64,000 nucleotides of DNA from Sinohyriopsis cumingii (taxonomy: Eukaryota > Mollusca > Bivalvia > Unionida > Unionidae): positions 1,488,001 through 1,552,000 of the forward strand of contig JAPYKE020000263.1 of assembly GCA_028554795.2 (NCBI GenBank), given 5' to 3'. The notes below the pieces were generated by a model, which was given only the letters and a program-made list of their open reading frames with translations, did not search any database and was not told where the DNA came from. Shown here in pieces: positions 1 through 10,383 of the stretch. Position 1 is the first letter of the stretch. Each line of letters starts with the position of its first letter. The position numbers were made by a program, and so were the translations under genes.

Positions 1-667
1 TCTCTCATTTTCCTTTTAAACTCATTGAGAACAAAAAAATACAGGAGTACATACTGAAATATATCTCAACATGGTTGCATGTATACATGTATATAAACAT
101 CCATACATCCTTCATTTATACATGTATCAAAATTGTTGAATGTCCTAGTATATGGTAACAAGTTTGCTGTAATGCAAGATATGTAACGAAAGAGATTTAG
201 CCATGTATAATTTGTTGATTGTTAAGAAGGAAATTGTTTTATTATTATGGAGGATAAATGTATTCAGTAAATTTTGTATGTATTTTTAATTTTACAGCAA
301 ACGATATTAGTATGTTCCTATTTATATTTGTATCATTGTCATATTATTGAATTCTTGTTATTTTCTTCTTTTTCATGATATCCTTGACAAAACAGCTGGT
401 AAGTGTTATATCTTGAACTTTTCTGTTACTTGGTCTGATCAGTCATACAGTGATCTCAAAAAGAGAATAAAAACTCAGAAAGATAACTCATTTTTCTAAT
501 AACCTTGAAAGAGAATGTAGTTTGGTAGGTCAAGTATTTAGTGTGATTTGTTGTATAGACTATAAACCAGACTAAAGTGCGTGTCACGAACTGCCCTTGT
601 AGTGCCAAAGGCAAGCCGTTGTTTGTGTACATAGTTTGTCTTTGGAGTTAATCCATATTACCTTGGG

Positions 668-877
668 GTGAACGAGGTCTTTTTGCCTATTAAACCAGCA
701 AGTGATTATTATTTCCTGGATTCAATTGATATTGCTAAAGGATTGGGTTGGGTGTTCCTTTTTTTCTTCGATGTTACATTAATCACATCCCACACGTCAA
801 GTTATCAGTTGAAGTTGGTGCAGTCGGTTACATCCTTTCTTTATAGAATTCATCCCTTTATGTTATCTGTAAATTAA
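668..877 (+). other. Recurrent open frame a (69 codons), probably not a gene
   Basis: Recurs in every array unit and most diverged units (4152, 7636, 11120, 14604, 18088, 21572, 25056, 28541, 32025, 35509, 38702, 40422, 46387, 49577, 52769, 55641, 58808, 62000). It opens with GTG, not ATG, so this start is not credible in an animal nucleus. The frame extends upstream to a TAG in gtacatag. Comparing the 668 and 38702 versions, about ten changes alter the residue and about four are silent, the proportion expected without selection. The D3 copy is frameshifted. No family is recognised. It serves best as a landmark for unit spacing. Confidence 0.2.
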
Positions 878-1601
878 GCCACTGACTTGAGTCTCTTGTG
901 TTAATGATTTTGTTTGTGGATGTGATAATTGTCTTTTTATTTTATTTATTTCTATAAGTACAGTGTACATTTATATATATTCAAAATTTCCACAAAGCTT
1001 GATCAAAATCATCATTGCAGCTGTTGTTACTATTCAGCTCTAATAATGTTAACACCTAGAACCTAAATAACAATGGCATAAACTCCCAGTAAAAGGAAAG
1101 AAATTTAATCCTAGAGAAAATCATTATGGTAACTGAAAGAAATGAAAACGAAACCATTTTAAAATAGCAATTTAAACGGCCAGTGAAGCAATCTTCAGGG
1201 TGTCAAAAAGGTCACGGAACAAACTGGAAATGATTTTACATGCTAAGTCATGTAAATACATCTTCAAATATAATTGTCATTTTAATGTTTGAAGCATCTG
1301 TCACTTTTTGGCCATGTAATTTTGTTTTCAGATCAAAGCATACAATATTTTAACAAGAACCATCAATACAGGATCTGATATCTGTAAAGTGATTGTGTTT
1401 CTTTCTCCTTCTTCAAACGTACTTCTTATGTTGTTTAATTTAATTCTGATTTAATATATATTTATTTCAATTTATTTGTTTGTTAGTTTTGAATTTTATT
1501 TATATTTCATTACCTGCTTTAGTAATGTAAATTTATTCACTAGAGATGATACCTTTTTTAGCAAATAGTTTGACCTTGACTGTTCCTTTTGTAAACACCA
1601 G

Positions 1602-1791
1602 GTTTTGACCTAGATCCTGACATTGATTCAGAATTAGTAGCAACCACGTAAATCAGTTCTATTTTTATTTTAAATGATTTGTTATTGTCGTGGTCAAGAT
1701 CAGAGTACATTTTTATGATGTAAACAATTTTTTAAAATTGTATTTCTTAGAGTAAAATGATTGGTTTTCGTCAGGGCTACATTGTGTGTAG
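1602..1791 (+). other. Two short stretches with splice-like borders
   Basis: A 46-base stretch (1602-1647) follows aaacaccag and is followed by gtaaat. A 41-base stretch (1751-1791) follows tatttcttag and is followed by gtgagc, a good donor-like match. Both recur in each unit. The first is open in one frame only (Phe-Asp-Leu-Asp-Pro-Asp-Ile-Asp). That frame meets a TGA if joined directly to the second stretch. Several diverged units have lost the first donor (acataaat at about 41391, 53749 and 62979). They are possible relics of exons or chance matches in T-rich DNA. Confidence 0.12.
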
Positions 1792-1913
1792 GTGAGCTTT
1801 AACAGGTACATACTTTCGACGAGGTTCTGGAACATGATGACGTGACCCATTTTTAGCAATTTAGAATACGATATATCCTTTGTTTTGGAGAGATATTCTC
1901 AGTAGTAGTTGGG

Positions 1914-2197
1914 GATGCGGAAGGTCGTGGGTTCGATCGACGGCCGAGTCATACCAAAGACTTACAAAAACGATACTAACAGCTGCCTCGCTTGGCGCTC
2001 AGCATTAAGAGGTTAATGTTAGGACTGGTCGGCCCAGTGTCAGGATAATGTGACTGGGTGGGACACCATGCTACATGTCTGCGGCATGATGCCCCAGTTG
2101 TAGACATCACTATAAGCTGCCACATTGCAGACATCGTAGCGATATGACTGAAAAATTGTTAAAGCTACGTTAAAAATCCAAATCACATCACATCACA
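1914..2197 (+). mobile_element. tRNA-derived SINE, 5'-truncated (unit 1)
   Basis: About 284 bp, visibly richer in G+C than its surroundings. A 15-base direct repeat, tcagtagtagttggg, flanks it (1899-1913 and 2198-2212) and is the target-site duplication. Near the 5' end lies a pol III B-box-like motif, GGTTCGATC (1930-1938). No A box precedes it, so the tRNA-like head is truncated between the two boxes. The body includes cttggcgctcagcatt and gtgactgggtgggacacc. The 3' end is a short ATCAC-repeat tail, as expected for a LINE-mobilised SINE. The body and 3' domain resemble mollusc SINEs as I recall them; the family name is not established. A non-autonomous element with no coding capacity. Confidence 0.9.
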
Positions 2198-2313
2198 TCA
2201 GTAGTAGTTGGGCTCCTACACTGGAAGTTGTATGTTGTGCTGTTGGGAGTAATTTCAAATTAGTTGGGTTTTAAAGGATTAATTCTTTTTTCCTGGAAAA
2301 TACGTGTGCTGAT

Positions 2314-2502
2314 ATGAAATTTGTGAGCAAAGGCAGCTGTTATAAAAATTTATTTGGATTTCCAAAACTAGGAGTGATAATTCTTGTTTCTACAAGGATC
2401 TGTAGACTCCAGCACTACATATTACAGCATACGTCGTCTTCTTCCATCTTGGATTCTTCATGGGGACTCAAACTTGAAATCATTAGAAAATTTTATTATT
2501 AG
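2314..2502 (+). other. Recurrent open frame b (62-79 codons, ATG start), probably not a gene
   Basis: Present at the same place in all array units (5798, 9282, 12766, 16250, 19734, 23218, 26702, 30187, 33671, 37155) and at 41710, 44871, 48030, 51222, 57278 and 63296. It is rich in Ser, Leu and Ile, with no signal peptide or motif I recognise. D6 has a frameshift, D8 a stop, and D1 loses the 3' half by deletion. Between 2314 and 41710 roughly eleven changes alter residues and six are silent, at most weak constraint. An exon relic cannot be excluded. Confidence 0.2.
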
Positions 2503-2797
2503 GACTACTAAAATTTTATTCGTGGATTATTCTTGGTTTATTTTTTGATTTGATTCTTAAAACCGTAGTTCCTATTTTTCTCTCTCTATTTTACAGAATA
2601 TTACTAGGAAAAGAAATTATTATATTTTTCAAAGCTTGTTGTTTTCACTCTTTCTTGTGTTACTGTTTATTCGAGCCTAAACAAGTAACATAAGATAATC
2701 AAATCCTACCTTGGAATCTGGTCTTTTTGTACAAGCCTGCTATGGGAGACCACATGTCTTGAGATAACCTTTTTTGTTTCGAGATGGAGCAGTATGT

Positions 2798-3415
2798 GAA
2801 GACAGGTTATACCTTGTTTTCAATTGGTTTTAGTTTTTCCCCAGCAATGTAATATTGGCATCCTTTACTAGATTTTGTGTCAGTTCTCTTGTATCCATGA
2901 AAGTATGATTTAAATCCCAATTAGGCAGTGTAATGCGAACTACCTCCAAGAAGTTTGATTGTCTTTCTTTTTTCAGATTTCGTTTCTATTTATACATTCA
3001 TTTATTCATGTATGCACCAAAATTTAAGGGTTTTGTGGATATATAACTATTTGTTGAATAATTTGAATATTGAGGTTTTTCACTAATTCTGTTTGAATTC
3101 ATGTGAAGACAGGTTGTACCTTGTCTTCAGTTGGTTTTAGTTTTTCCCCAGCAATATAATATTGGCATCCTTTACTATATTTTTTGTCAGTTTCTCTTTT
3201 GTCCATGAAAGTATGATTTAAATCGCAATTAGACAGTGTAATGCGAACTATCTCCAAAAAATTTGATTTTCCTTATCCTTTTTTTCAGATTTCGTTTCTA
3301 TTGATATATTCATTTATTCATGTATGCATCAAAATGTATGGGTTTTATTGACATATGTATTTGTTTAAAAATTTGAATATTTGAGGTTTTTTCCTAATTC
3401 TCTTTGAATTTGTTT
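2798..3415 (+). repeat. Internal direct duplication, unit 1 (A half 2798-3104, B half 3105-3415)
   Basis: The stretch starting gaagacaggtt appears at 2798 and again 307 bp later at 3105. The halves differ in many places (for example ttgttttcaattgg against ttgtcttcagttgg, and agttctcttg against agtttctctttt), so this is not a recent local copy. The A half matches the single copies at about 42246 and 51706. The B half matches those at about 54597 and 63832. The junction has a 4-base match, atgt: the A tail gaattcatgt runs straight into gaagacagg. Confidence 0.95.
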
Positions 3416-3438
3416 CCAAAGATGAGGGCTGTGCAGAA

Positions 3439-3642
3439 TTGTATGAAAACTTTATGGAAGTTATCGATTCATTTGCAAAATATATCTCTCATTTTCCTTT
3501 TAAACTCATTGAGAACAAAAAAATACAGGAGTACATACTGAAATATATCTCAACATGGTTGCATGTATACATGTATATAAACATCCATACATCCTTCATT
3601 TATACATGTATCAAAATTGTTGAATGTCCTAGTATATGGTAA
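3439..3642 (+). other. Recurrent open frame c (67 codons), probably not a gene
   Basis: Begins just after the B half of the internal duplication and crosses into the next unit. Seen at 6923, 10407, 13891, 17375, 20859, 24343, 31312, 34796 and 54928. In unit 9 the extra A splits it into two overlapping frames (27792-28031 and 27827-28012). A-lineage copies have a TAA early in the same frame (gatagattaattt), so it is not maintained across the family. Confidence 0.15.
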
Positions 3643-5397
3643 CAAGTTTGCTGTAATGCAAGATATGTAACGAAAGAGATTTAGCCATGTATAATTTGTT
3701 GATTGTTAAGAAGGAAATTGTTTTATTATTATGGAGGATAAATGTATTCAGTAAATTTTGTATGTATTTTTAATTTTACAGCAAACGATATTAGTATGTT
3801 CCTATTTATATTTGTATCATTGTCATATTATTGAATTCTTGTTATTTTCTTCTTTTTCATGATATCCTTGACAAAACAGCTGGTAAGTGTTATATCTTGA
3901 ACTTTTCTGTTACTTGGTCTGATCAGTCATACAGTGATCTCAAAAAGAGAATAAAAACTCAGAAAGATAACTCATTTTTCTAATAACCTTGAAAGAGAAT
4001 GTAGTTTGGTAGGTCAAGTATTTAGTGTGATTTGTTGTATAGACTATAAACCAGACTAAAGTGCGTGTCACGAACTGCCCTTGTAGTGCCAAAGGCAAGC
4101 CGTTGTTTGTGTACATAGTTTGTCTTTGGAGTTAATCCATATTACCTTGGGGTGAACGAGGTCTTTTTGCCTATTAAACCAGCAAGTGATTATTATTTCC
4201 TGGATTCAATTGATATTGCTAAAGGATTGGGTTGGGTGTTCCTTTTTTTCTTCGATGTTACATTAATCACATCCCACACGTCAAGTTATCAGTTGAAGTT
4301 GGTGCAGTCGGTTACATCCTTTCTTTATAGAATTCATCCCTTTATGTTATCTGTAAATTAAGCCACTGACTTGAGTCTCTTGTGTTAATGATTTTGTTTG
4401 TGGATGTGATAATTGTCTTTTTATTTTATTTATTTCTATAAGTACAGTGTACATTTATATATATTCAAAATTTCCACAAAGCTTGATCAAAATCATCATT
4501 GCAGCTGTTGTTACTATTCAGCTCTAATAATGTTAACACCTAGAACCTAAATAACAATGGCATAAACTCCCAGTAAAAGGAAAGAAATTTAACCCTAGAG
4601 AAAATCATTATGGTAACTGAAAGAAATGAAAACGAAACCATTTTAAAATAGCAATTTAAACGGCCAGTGAAGCAATCTTCAGGGTGTCAAAAAGGTCACG
4701 GAACAAACTGGAAATGATTTTACATGCTAAGTCATGTAAATACATCTTCAAATATAATTGTCATTTTAATGTTTGAAGCATCTGTCACTTTTTGGCCATG
4801 TAATTTTGTTTTCAGATCAAAGCATACAATATTTTAACAAGAACCATCAATACAGGATCTGATATCTGTAAAGTGATTGTGTTTCTTTCTCCTTCTTCAA
4901 ACGTACTTCTTATGTTATTTAATTTAATTCTGATTTAATATATATTTATTTCAATTTATTTGTTTGTTAGTTTTGAATTTTATTTATATTTCATTACCTG
5001 CTTTAGTAATGTAAATTTATTCACTAGAGATGATACCTTTTTTAGCAAATAGTTTGACCTTGACTGTTCCTTTTGTAAACACCAGGTTTTGACCTAGATC
5101 CTGACATTGATTCAGAATTAGTAGCAACCACGTAAATCAGTTCTATTTTTATTTTAAATGATTTGTTATTGTCGTGGTCAAGATCAGAGTACATTTTTAT
5201 GATGTAAACAATTTTTTAAAATTGTATTTCTTAGAGTAAAATGATTGGTTTTCGTCAGGGCTACATTGTGTGTAGGTGAGCTTTAACAGGTACATACTTT
5301 CGACGAGGTTCTGGAACATGATGACGTGACCCATTTTTAGCAATTTAGAATACGATATATCCTTTGTTTTGGAGAGATATTCTCAGTAGTAGTTGGG

Positions 5398-5681
5398 GAT
5401 GCGGAAGGTCGTGGGTTCGATCGACGGCCGAGTCATACCAAAGACTTACAAAAACGATACTAACAGCTGCCTCGCTTGGCGCTCAGCATTAAGAGGTTAA
5501 TGTTAGGACTGGTCGGCCCAGTGTCAGGATAATGTGACTGGGTGGGACACCATGCTACATGTCTGCGGCATGATGCCCCAGTTGTAGACATCACTATAAG
5601 CTGCCACATTGCAGACATCGTAGCGATATGACTGAAAAATTGTTAAAGCTACGTTAAAAATCCAAATCACATCACATCACA
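5398..5681 (+). mobile_element. SINE copy, unit 2
   Basis: Same insertion site and target-site duplication as in unit 1. It is a passenger of unit amplification, not an independent insertion. Confidence 0.9.
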
Positions 5682-6281
5682 TCAGTAGTAGTTGGGCTCC
5701 TACACTGGAAGTTGTATGTTGTGCTGTTGGGAGTAATTTCAAATTAGTTGGGTTTTAAAGGATTAATTCTTTTTTCCTGGAAAATACGTGTGCTGATATG
5801 AAATTTGTGAGCAAAGGCAGCTGTTATAAAAATTTATTTGGATTTCCAAAACTAGGAGTGATAATTCTTGTTTCTACAAGGATCTGTAGACTCCAGCACT
5901 ACATATTACAGCATACGTCGTCTTCTTCCATCTTGGATTCTTCATGGGGACTCAAACTTGAAATCATTAGAAAATTGTATTATTAGGACTACTAAAATTT
6001 TATTCGTGGATTATTCTTGGTTTATTTTTTGATTTGATTCTTAAAACCGTAGTTCCTATTTTTCTCTCTCTATTTTACAGAATATTACTAGGAAAAGAAA
6101 TTATTATATTTTTCAAAGCTTGTTGTTTTCACTCTTTCTTGTGTTACTGTTTATTCGAGCCTAAACAAGTAACATAAGATAATCAAATCCTACCTTGGAA
6201 TCTGGTCTTTTTGTACAAGCCTGCTATGGGAGACCACATGTCTTGAGATAACCTTTTTTGTTTCGAGATGGAGCAGTATGT

Positions 6282-6899
6282 GAAGACAGGTTATACCTTG
6301 TTTTCAATTGGTTTTAGTTTTTCCCCAGCAATGTAATATTGGCATCCTTTACTAGATTTTGTGTCAGTTCTCTTGTATCCATGAAAGTATGATTTAAATC
6401 CCAATTAGGCAGTGTAATGCGAACTACCTCCAAGAAGTTTGATTGTCTTTCTTTTTTCAGATTTCGTTTCTATTTATACATTCATTTATTCATGTATGCA
6501 CCAAAATTTAAGGGTTTTGTGGATATATAACTATTTGTTGAATAATTTGAATATTGAGGTTTTTCACTAATTCTGTTTGAATTCATGTGAAGACAGGTTG
6601 TACCTTGTCTTCAGTTGGTTTTAGTTTTTCCCCAGCAATATAATATTGGCATCCTTTACTATATTTTTTGTCAGTTTCTCTTTTGTCCATGAAAGTATGA
6701 TTTAAATCGCAATTAGACAGTGTAATGCGAACTATCTCCAAAAAATTGGATTTTCCTTATCCTTTTTTTCAGATTTCGTTTCTATTGATATATTCATTTA
6801 TTCATGTATGCATCAAAATGTATGGGTTTTATTGACATATGTATTTGTTTAAAAATTTGAATATTTGAGGTTTTTTCCTAATTCTCTTTGAATTTGTTT
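6282..6899 (+). repeat. Internal A/B duplication, unit 2
   Basis: Same 307-bp spacing and junction. The B half carries G at the site equivalent to 3264. Confidence 0.95.
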
Positions 6900-8881
6900 C
6901 CAAAGATGAGGGCTGTGCAGAATTGTATGAAAACTTTATGGAAGTTATCGATTCATTTGCAAAATATATCTCTCATTTTCCTTTTAAACTCATTGAGAAC
7001 AAAAAAATACAGGAGTACATACTGAAATATATCTCAACATGGTTGCATGTATACATGTATATAAACATCCATACATCCTTCATTTATACATGTATCAAAA
7101 TTGTTGAATGTCCTAGTATATGGTAACAAGTTTGCTGTAATGCAAGATATGTAACGAAAGAGATTTAGCCATGTATAATTTGTTGATTGTTAAGAAGGAA
7201 ATTGTTTTATTATTATGGAGGATAAATGTATTCAGTAAATTTTGTATGTATTTTTAATTTTACAGCAAACGATATTAGTATGTTCCTATTTATATTTGTA
7301 TCATTGTCATATTATTGAATTCTTGTTATTTTCTTCTTTTTCATGATATCCTTGACAAAACAGCTGGTAAGTGTTATATCTTGAACTTTTCTGTTACTTG
7401 GTCTGATCAGTCATACAGTGATCTCAAAAAGAGAATAAAAACTCAGAAAGATAACTCATTTTTCTAATAACCTTGAAAGAGAATGTAGTTTGGTAGGTCA
7501 AGTATTTAGTGTGATTTGTTGTATAGACTATAAACCAGACTAAAGTGCGTGTCACGAACTGCCCTTGTAGTGCCAAAGGCAAGCCGTTGTTTGTGTACAT
7601 AGTTTGTCTTTGGAGTTAATCCATATTACCTTGGGGTGAACGAGGTCTTTTTGCCTATTAAACCAGCAAGTGATTATTATTTCCTGGATTCAATTGATAT
7701 TGCTAAAGGATTGGGTTGGGTGTTCCTTTTTTTCTTCGATGTTACATTAATCACATCCCACACGTCAAGTTATCAGTTGAAGTTGGTGCAGTCGGTTACA
7801 TCCTTTCTTTATAGAATTCATCCCTTTATGTTATCTGTAAATTAAGCCACTGACTTGAGTCTCTTGTGTTAATGATTTTGTTTGTGGATGTGATAATTGT
7901 CTTTTTATTTTATTTATTTCTATAAGTACAGTGTACATTTATATATATTCAAAATTTCCACAAAGCTTGATCAAAATCATCATTGCAGCTGTTGTTACTA
8001 TTCAGCTCTAATAATGTTAACACCTAGAACCTAAATAACAATGGCATAAACTCCCAGTAAAAGGAAAGAAATTTAACCCTAGAGAAAATCATTATGGTAA
8101 CTGAAAGAAATGAAAACGAAACCATTTTAAAATAGCAATTTAAACGGCCAGTGAAGCAATCTTCAGGGTGTCAAAAAGGTCACGGAACAAACTGGAAATG
8201 ATTTTACATGCTAAGTCATGTAAATACATCTTCAAATATAATTGTCATTTTAATGTTTGAAGCATCTGTCACTTTTTGGCCATGTAATTTTGTTTTCAGA
8301 TCAAAGCATACAATATTTTAACAAGAACCATCAATACAGGATCTGATATCTGTAAAGTGATTGTGTTTCTTTCTCCTTCTTCAAACGTACTTCTTATGTT
8401 ATTTAATTTAATTCTGATTTAATATATATTTATTTCAATTTATTTGTTTGTTAGTTTTGAATTTTATTTATATTTCATTACCTGCTTTAGTAATGTAAAT
8501 TTATTCACTAGAGATGATACCTTTTTTAGCAAATAGTTTGACCTTGACTGTTCCTTTTGTAAACACCAGGTTTTGACCTAGATCCTGACATTGATTCAGA
8601 ATTAGTAGCAACCACGTAAATCAGTTCTATTTTTATTTTAAATGATTTGTTATTGTCGTGGTCAAGATCAGAGTACATTTTTATGATGTAAACAATTTTT
8701 TAAAATTGTATTTCTTAGAGTAAAATGATTGGTTTTCGTCAGGGCTACATTGTGTGTAGGTGAGCTTTAACAGGTACATACTTTCGACGAGGTTCTGGAA
8801 CATGATGACGTGACCCATTTTTAGCAATTTAGAATACGATATATCCTTTGTTTTGGAGAGATATTCTCAGTAGTAGTTGGG

Positions 8882-9165
8882 GATGCGGAAGGTCGTGGGT
8901 TCGATCGACGGCCGAGTCATACCAAAGACTTACAAAAACGATACTAACAGCTGCCTCGCTTGGCGCTCAGCATTAAGAGGTTAATGTTAGGACTGGTCGG
9001 CCCAGTGTCAGGATAATGTGACTGGGTGGGACACCATGCTACATGTCTGCGGCATGATGCCCCAGTTGTAGACATCACTATAAGCTGCCACATTGCAGAC
9101 ATCGTAGCGATATGACTGAAAAATTGTTAAAGCTACGTTAAAAATCCAAATCACATCACATCACA
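8882..9165 (+). mobile_element. SINE copy, unit 3
   Basis: Array subtype (cattaagagg and gcagacatcg), with intact 15-base flanking duplications. Confidence 0.9.
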
Positions 9166-9765
9166 TCAGTAGTAGTTGGGCTCCTACACTGGAAGTTGTA
9201 TGTTGTGCTGTTGGGAGTAATTTCAAATTAGTTGGGTTTTAAAGGATTAATTCTTTTTTCCTGGAAAATACGTGTGCTGATATGAAATTTGTGAGCAAAG
9301 GCAGCTGTTATAAAAATTTATTTGGATTTCCAAAACTAGGAGTGATAATTCTTGTTTCTACAAGGATCTGTAGACTCCAGCACTACATATTACAGCATAC
9401 GTCGTCTTCTTCCATCTTGGATTCTTCATGGGGACTCAAACTTGAAATCATTAGAAAATTGTATTATTAGGACTACTAAAATTTTATTCGTGGATTATTC
9501 TTGGTTTATTTTTTGATTTGATTCTTAAAACCGTAGTTCCTATTTTTCTCTCTCTATTTTACAGAATATTACTAGGAAAAGAAATTATTATATTTTTCAA
9601 AGCTTGTTGTTTTCACTCTTTCTTGTGTTACTGTTTATTCGAGCCTAAACAAGTAACATAAGATAATCAAATCCTACCTTGGAATCTGGTCTTTTTGTAC
9701 AAGCCTGCTATGGGAGACCACATGTCTTGAGATAACCTTTTTTGTTTCGAGATGGAGCAGTATGT

Positions 9766-10383
9766 GAAGACAGGTTATACCTTGTTTTCAATTGGTTTTA
9801 GTTTTTCCCCAGCAATGTAATATTGGCATCCTTTACTAGATTTTGTGTCAGTTCTCTTGTATCCATGAAAGTATGATTTAAATCCCAATTAGGCAGTGTA
9901 ATGCGAACTACCTCCAAGAAGTTTGATTGTCTTTCTTTTTTCAGATTTCGTTTCTATTTATACATTCATTTATTCATGTATGCACCAAAATTTAAGGGTT
10001 TTGTGGATATATAACTATTTGTTGAATAATTTGAATATTGAGGTTTTTCACTAATTCTGTTTGAATTCATGTGAAGACAGGTTGTACCTTGTCTTCAGTT
10101 GGTTTTAGTTTTTCCCCAGCAATATAATATTGGCATCCTTTACTATATTTTTTGTCAGTTTCTCTTTTGTCCATGAAAGTATGATTTAAATCGCAATTAG
10201 ACAGTGTAATGCGAACTATCTCCAAAAAATTGGATTTTCCTTATCCTTTTTTTCAGATTTCGTTTCTATTGATATATTCATTTATTCATGTATGCATCAA
10301 AATGTATGGGTTTTATTGACATATGTATTTGTTTAAAAATTTGAATATTTGAGGTTTTTTCCTAATTCTCTTTGAATTTGTTT
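9766..10383 (+). repeat. Internal A/B duplication, unit 3
   Basis: Same junction as unit 1; G at the 3264-equivalent site. Confidence 0.95.

Larger units (their letters stand above)
1..3484 (+). repeat. Array unit 1
   Basis: Fingerprint A-G-T-T-T at the five diagnostic sites. It also has private differences from all other array units: T in aatttaatcctag near 1109 (others have C) and G in ttatgttgttt near 1434 (others have A). Layout: AT-rich spacer, then the 69-codon frame a (668-877), two short stretches with splice-like borders (1602-1647, 1751-1791), SINE (1914-2197), 62-codon frame b (2314-2502) and the internal A/B duplication (2798-3415). Confidence 0.97.
3485..6968 (+). repeat. Array unit 2
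   Basis: Fingerprint A-G-G-T-G, identical to unit 3 and different from unit 1 at two of the five sites. Units 2 and 3 look like a recent duplication or a converted pair. Confidence 0.97.

Noticed and set aside
86-97. Short palindrome catgtatacatg in each unit as an origin or protein site
   Set aside because: A 12-base palindrome in AT-rich sequence is not significant on its own, and it is altered in diverged units.
1914-2197. Functional tRNA gene
   Set aside because: A B-box-like motif is present, but there is no A box, no cloverleaf and no T-stretch terminator directly after a tRNA-sized body. A truncated SINE with a repeat tail and target duplication fits better.
2181-2201. ATCAC repeat as an independent microsatellite
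   Set aside because: It is the 3' tail of the SINE; empty-site units lack it.
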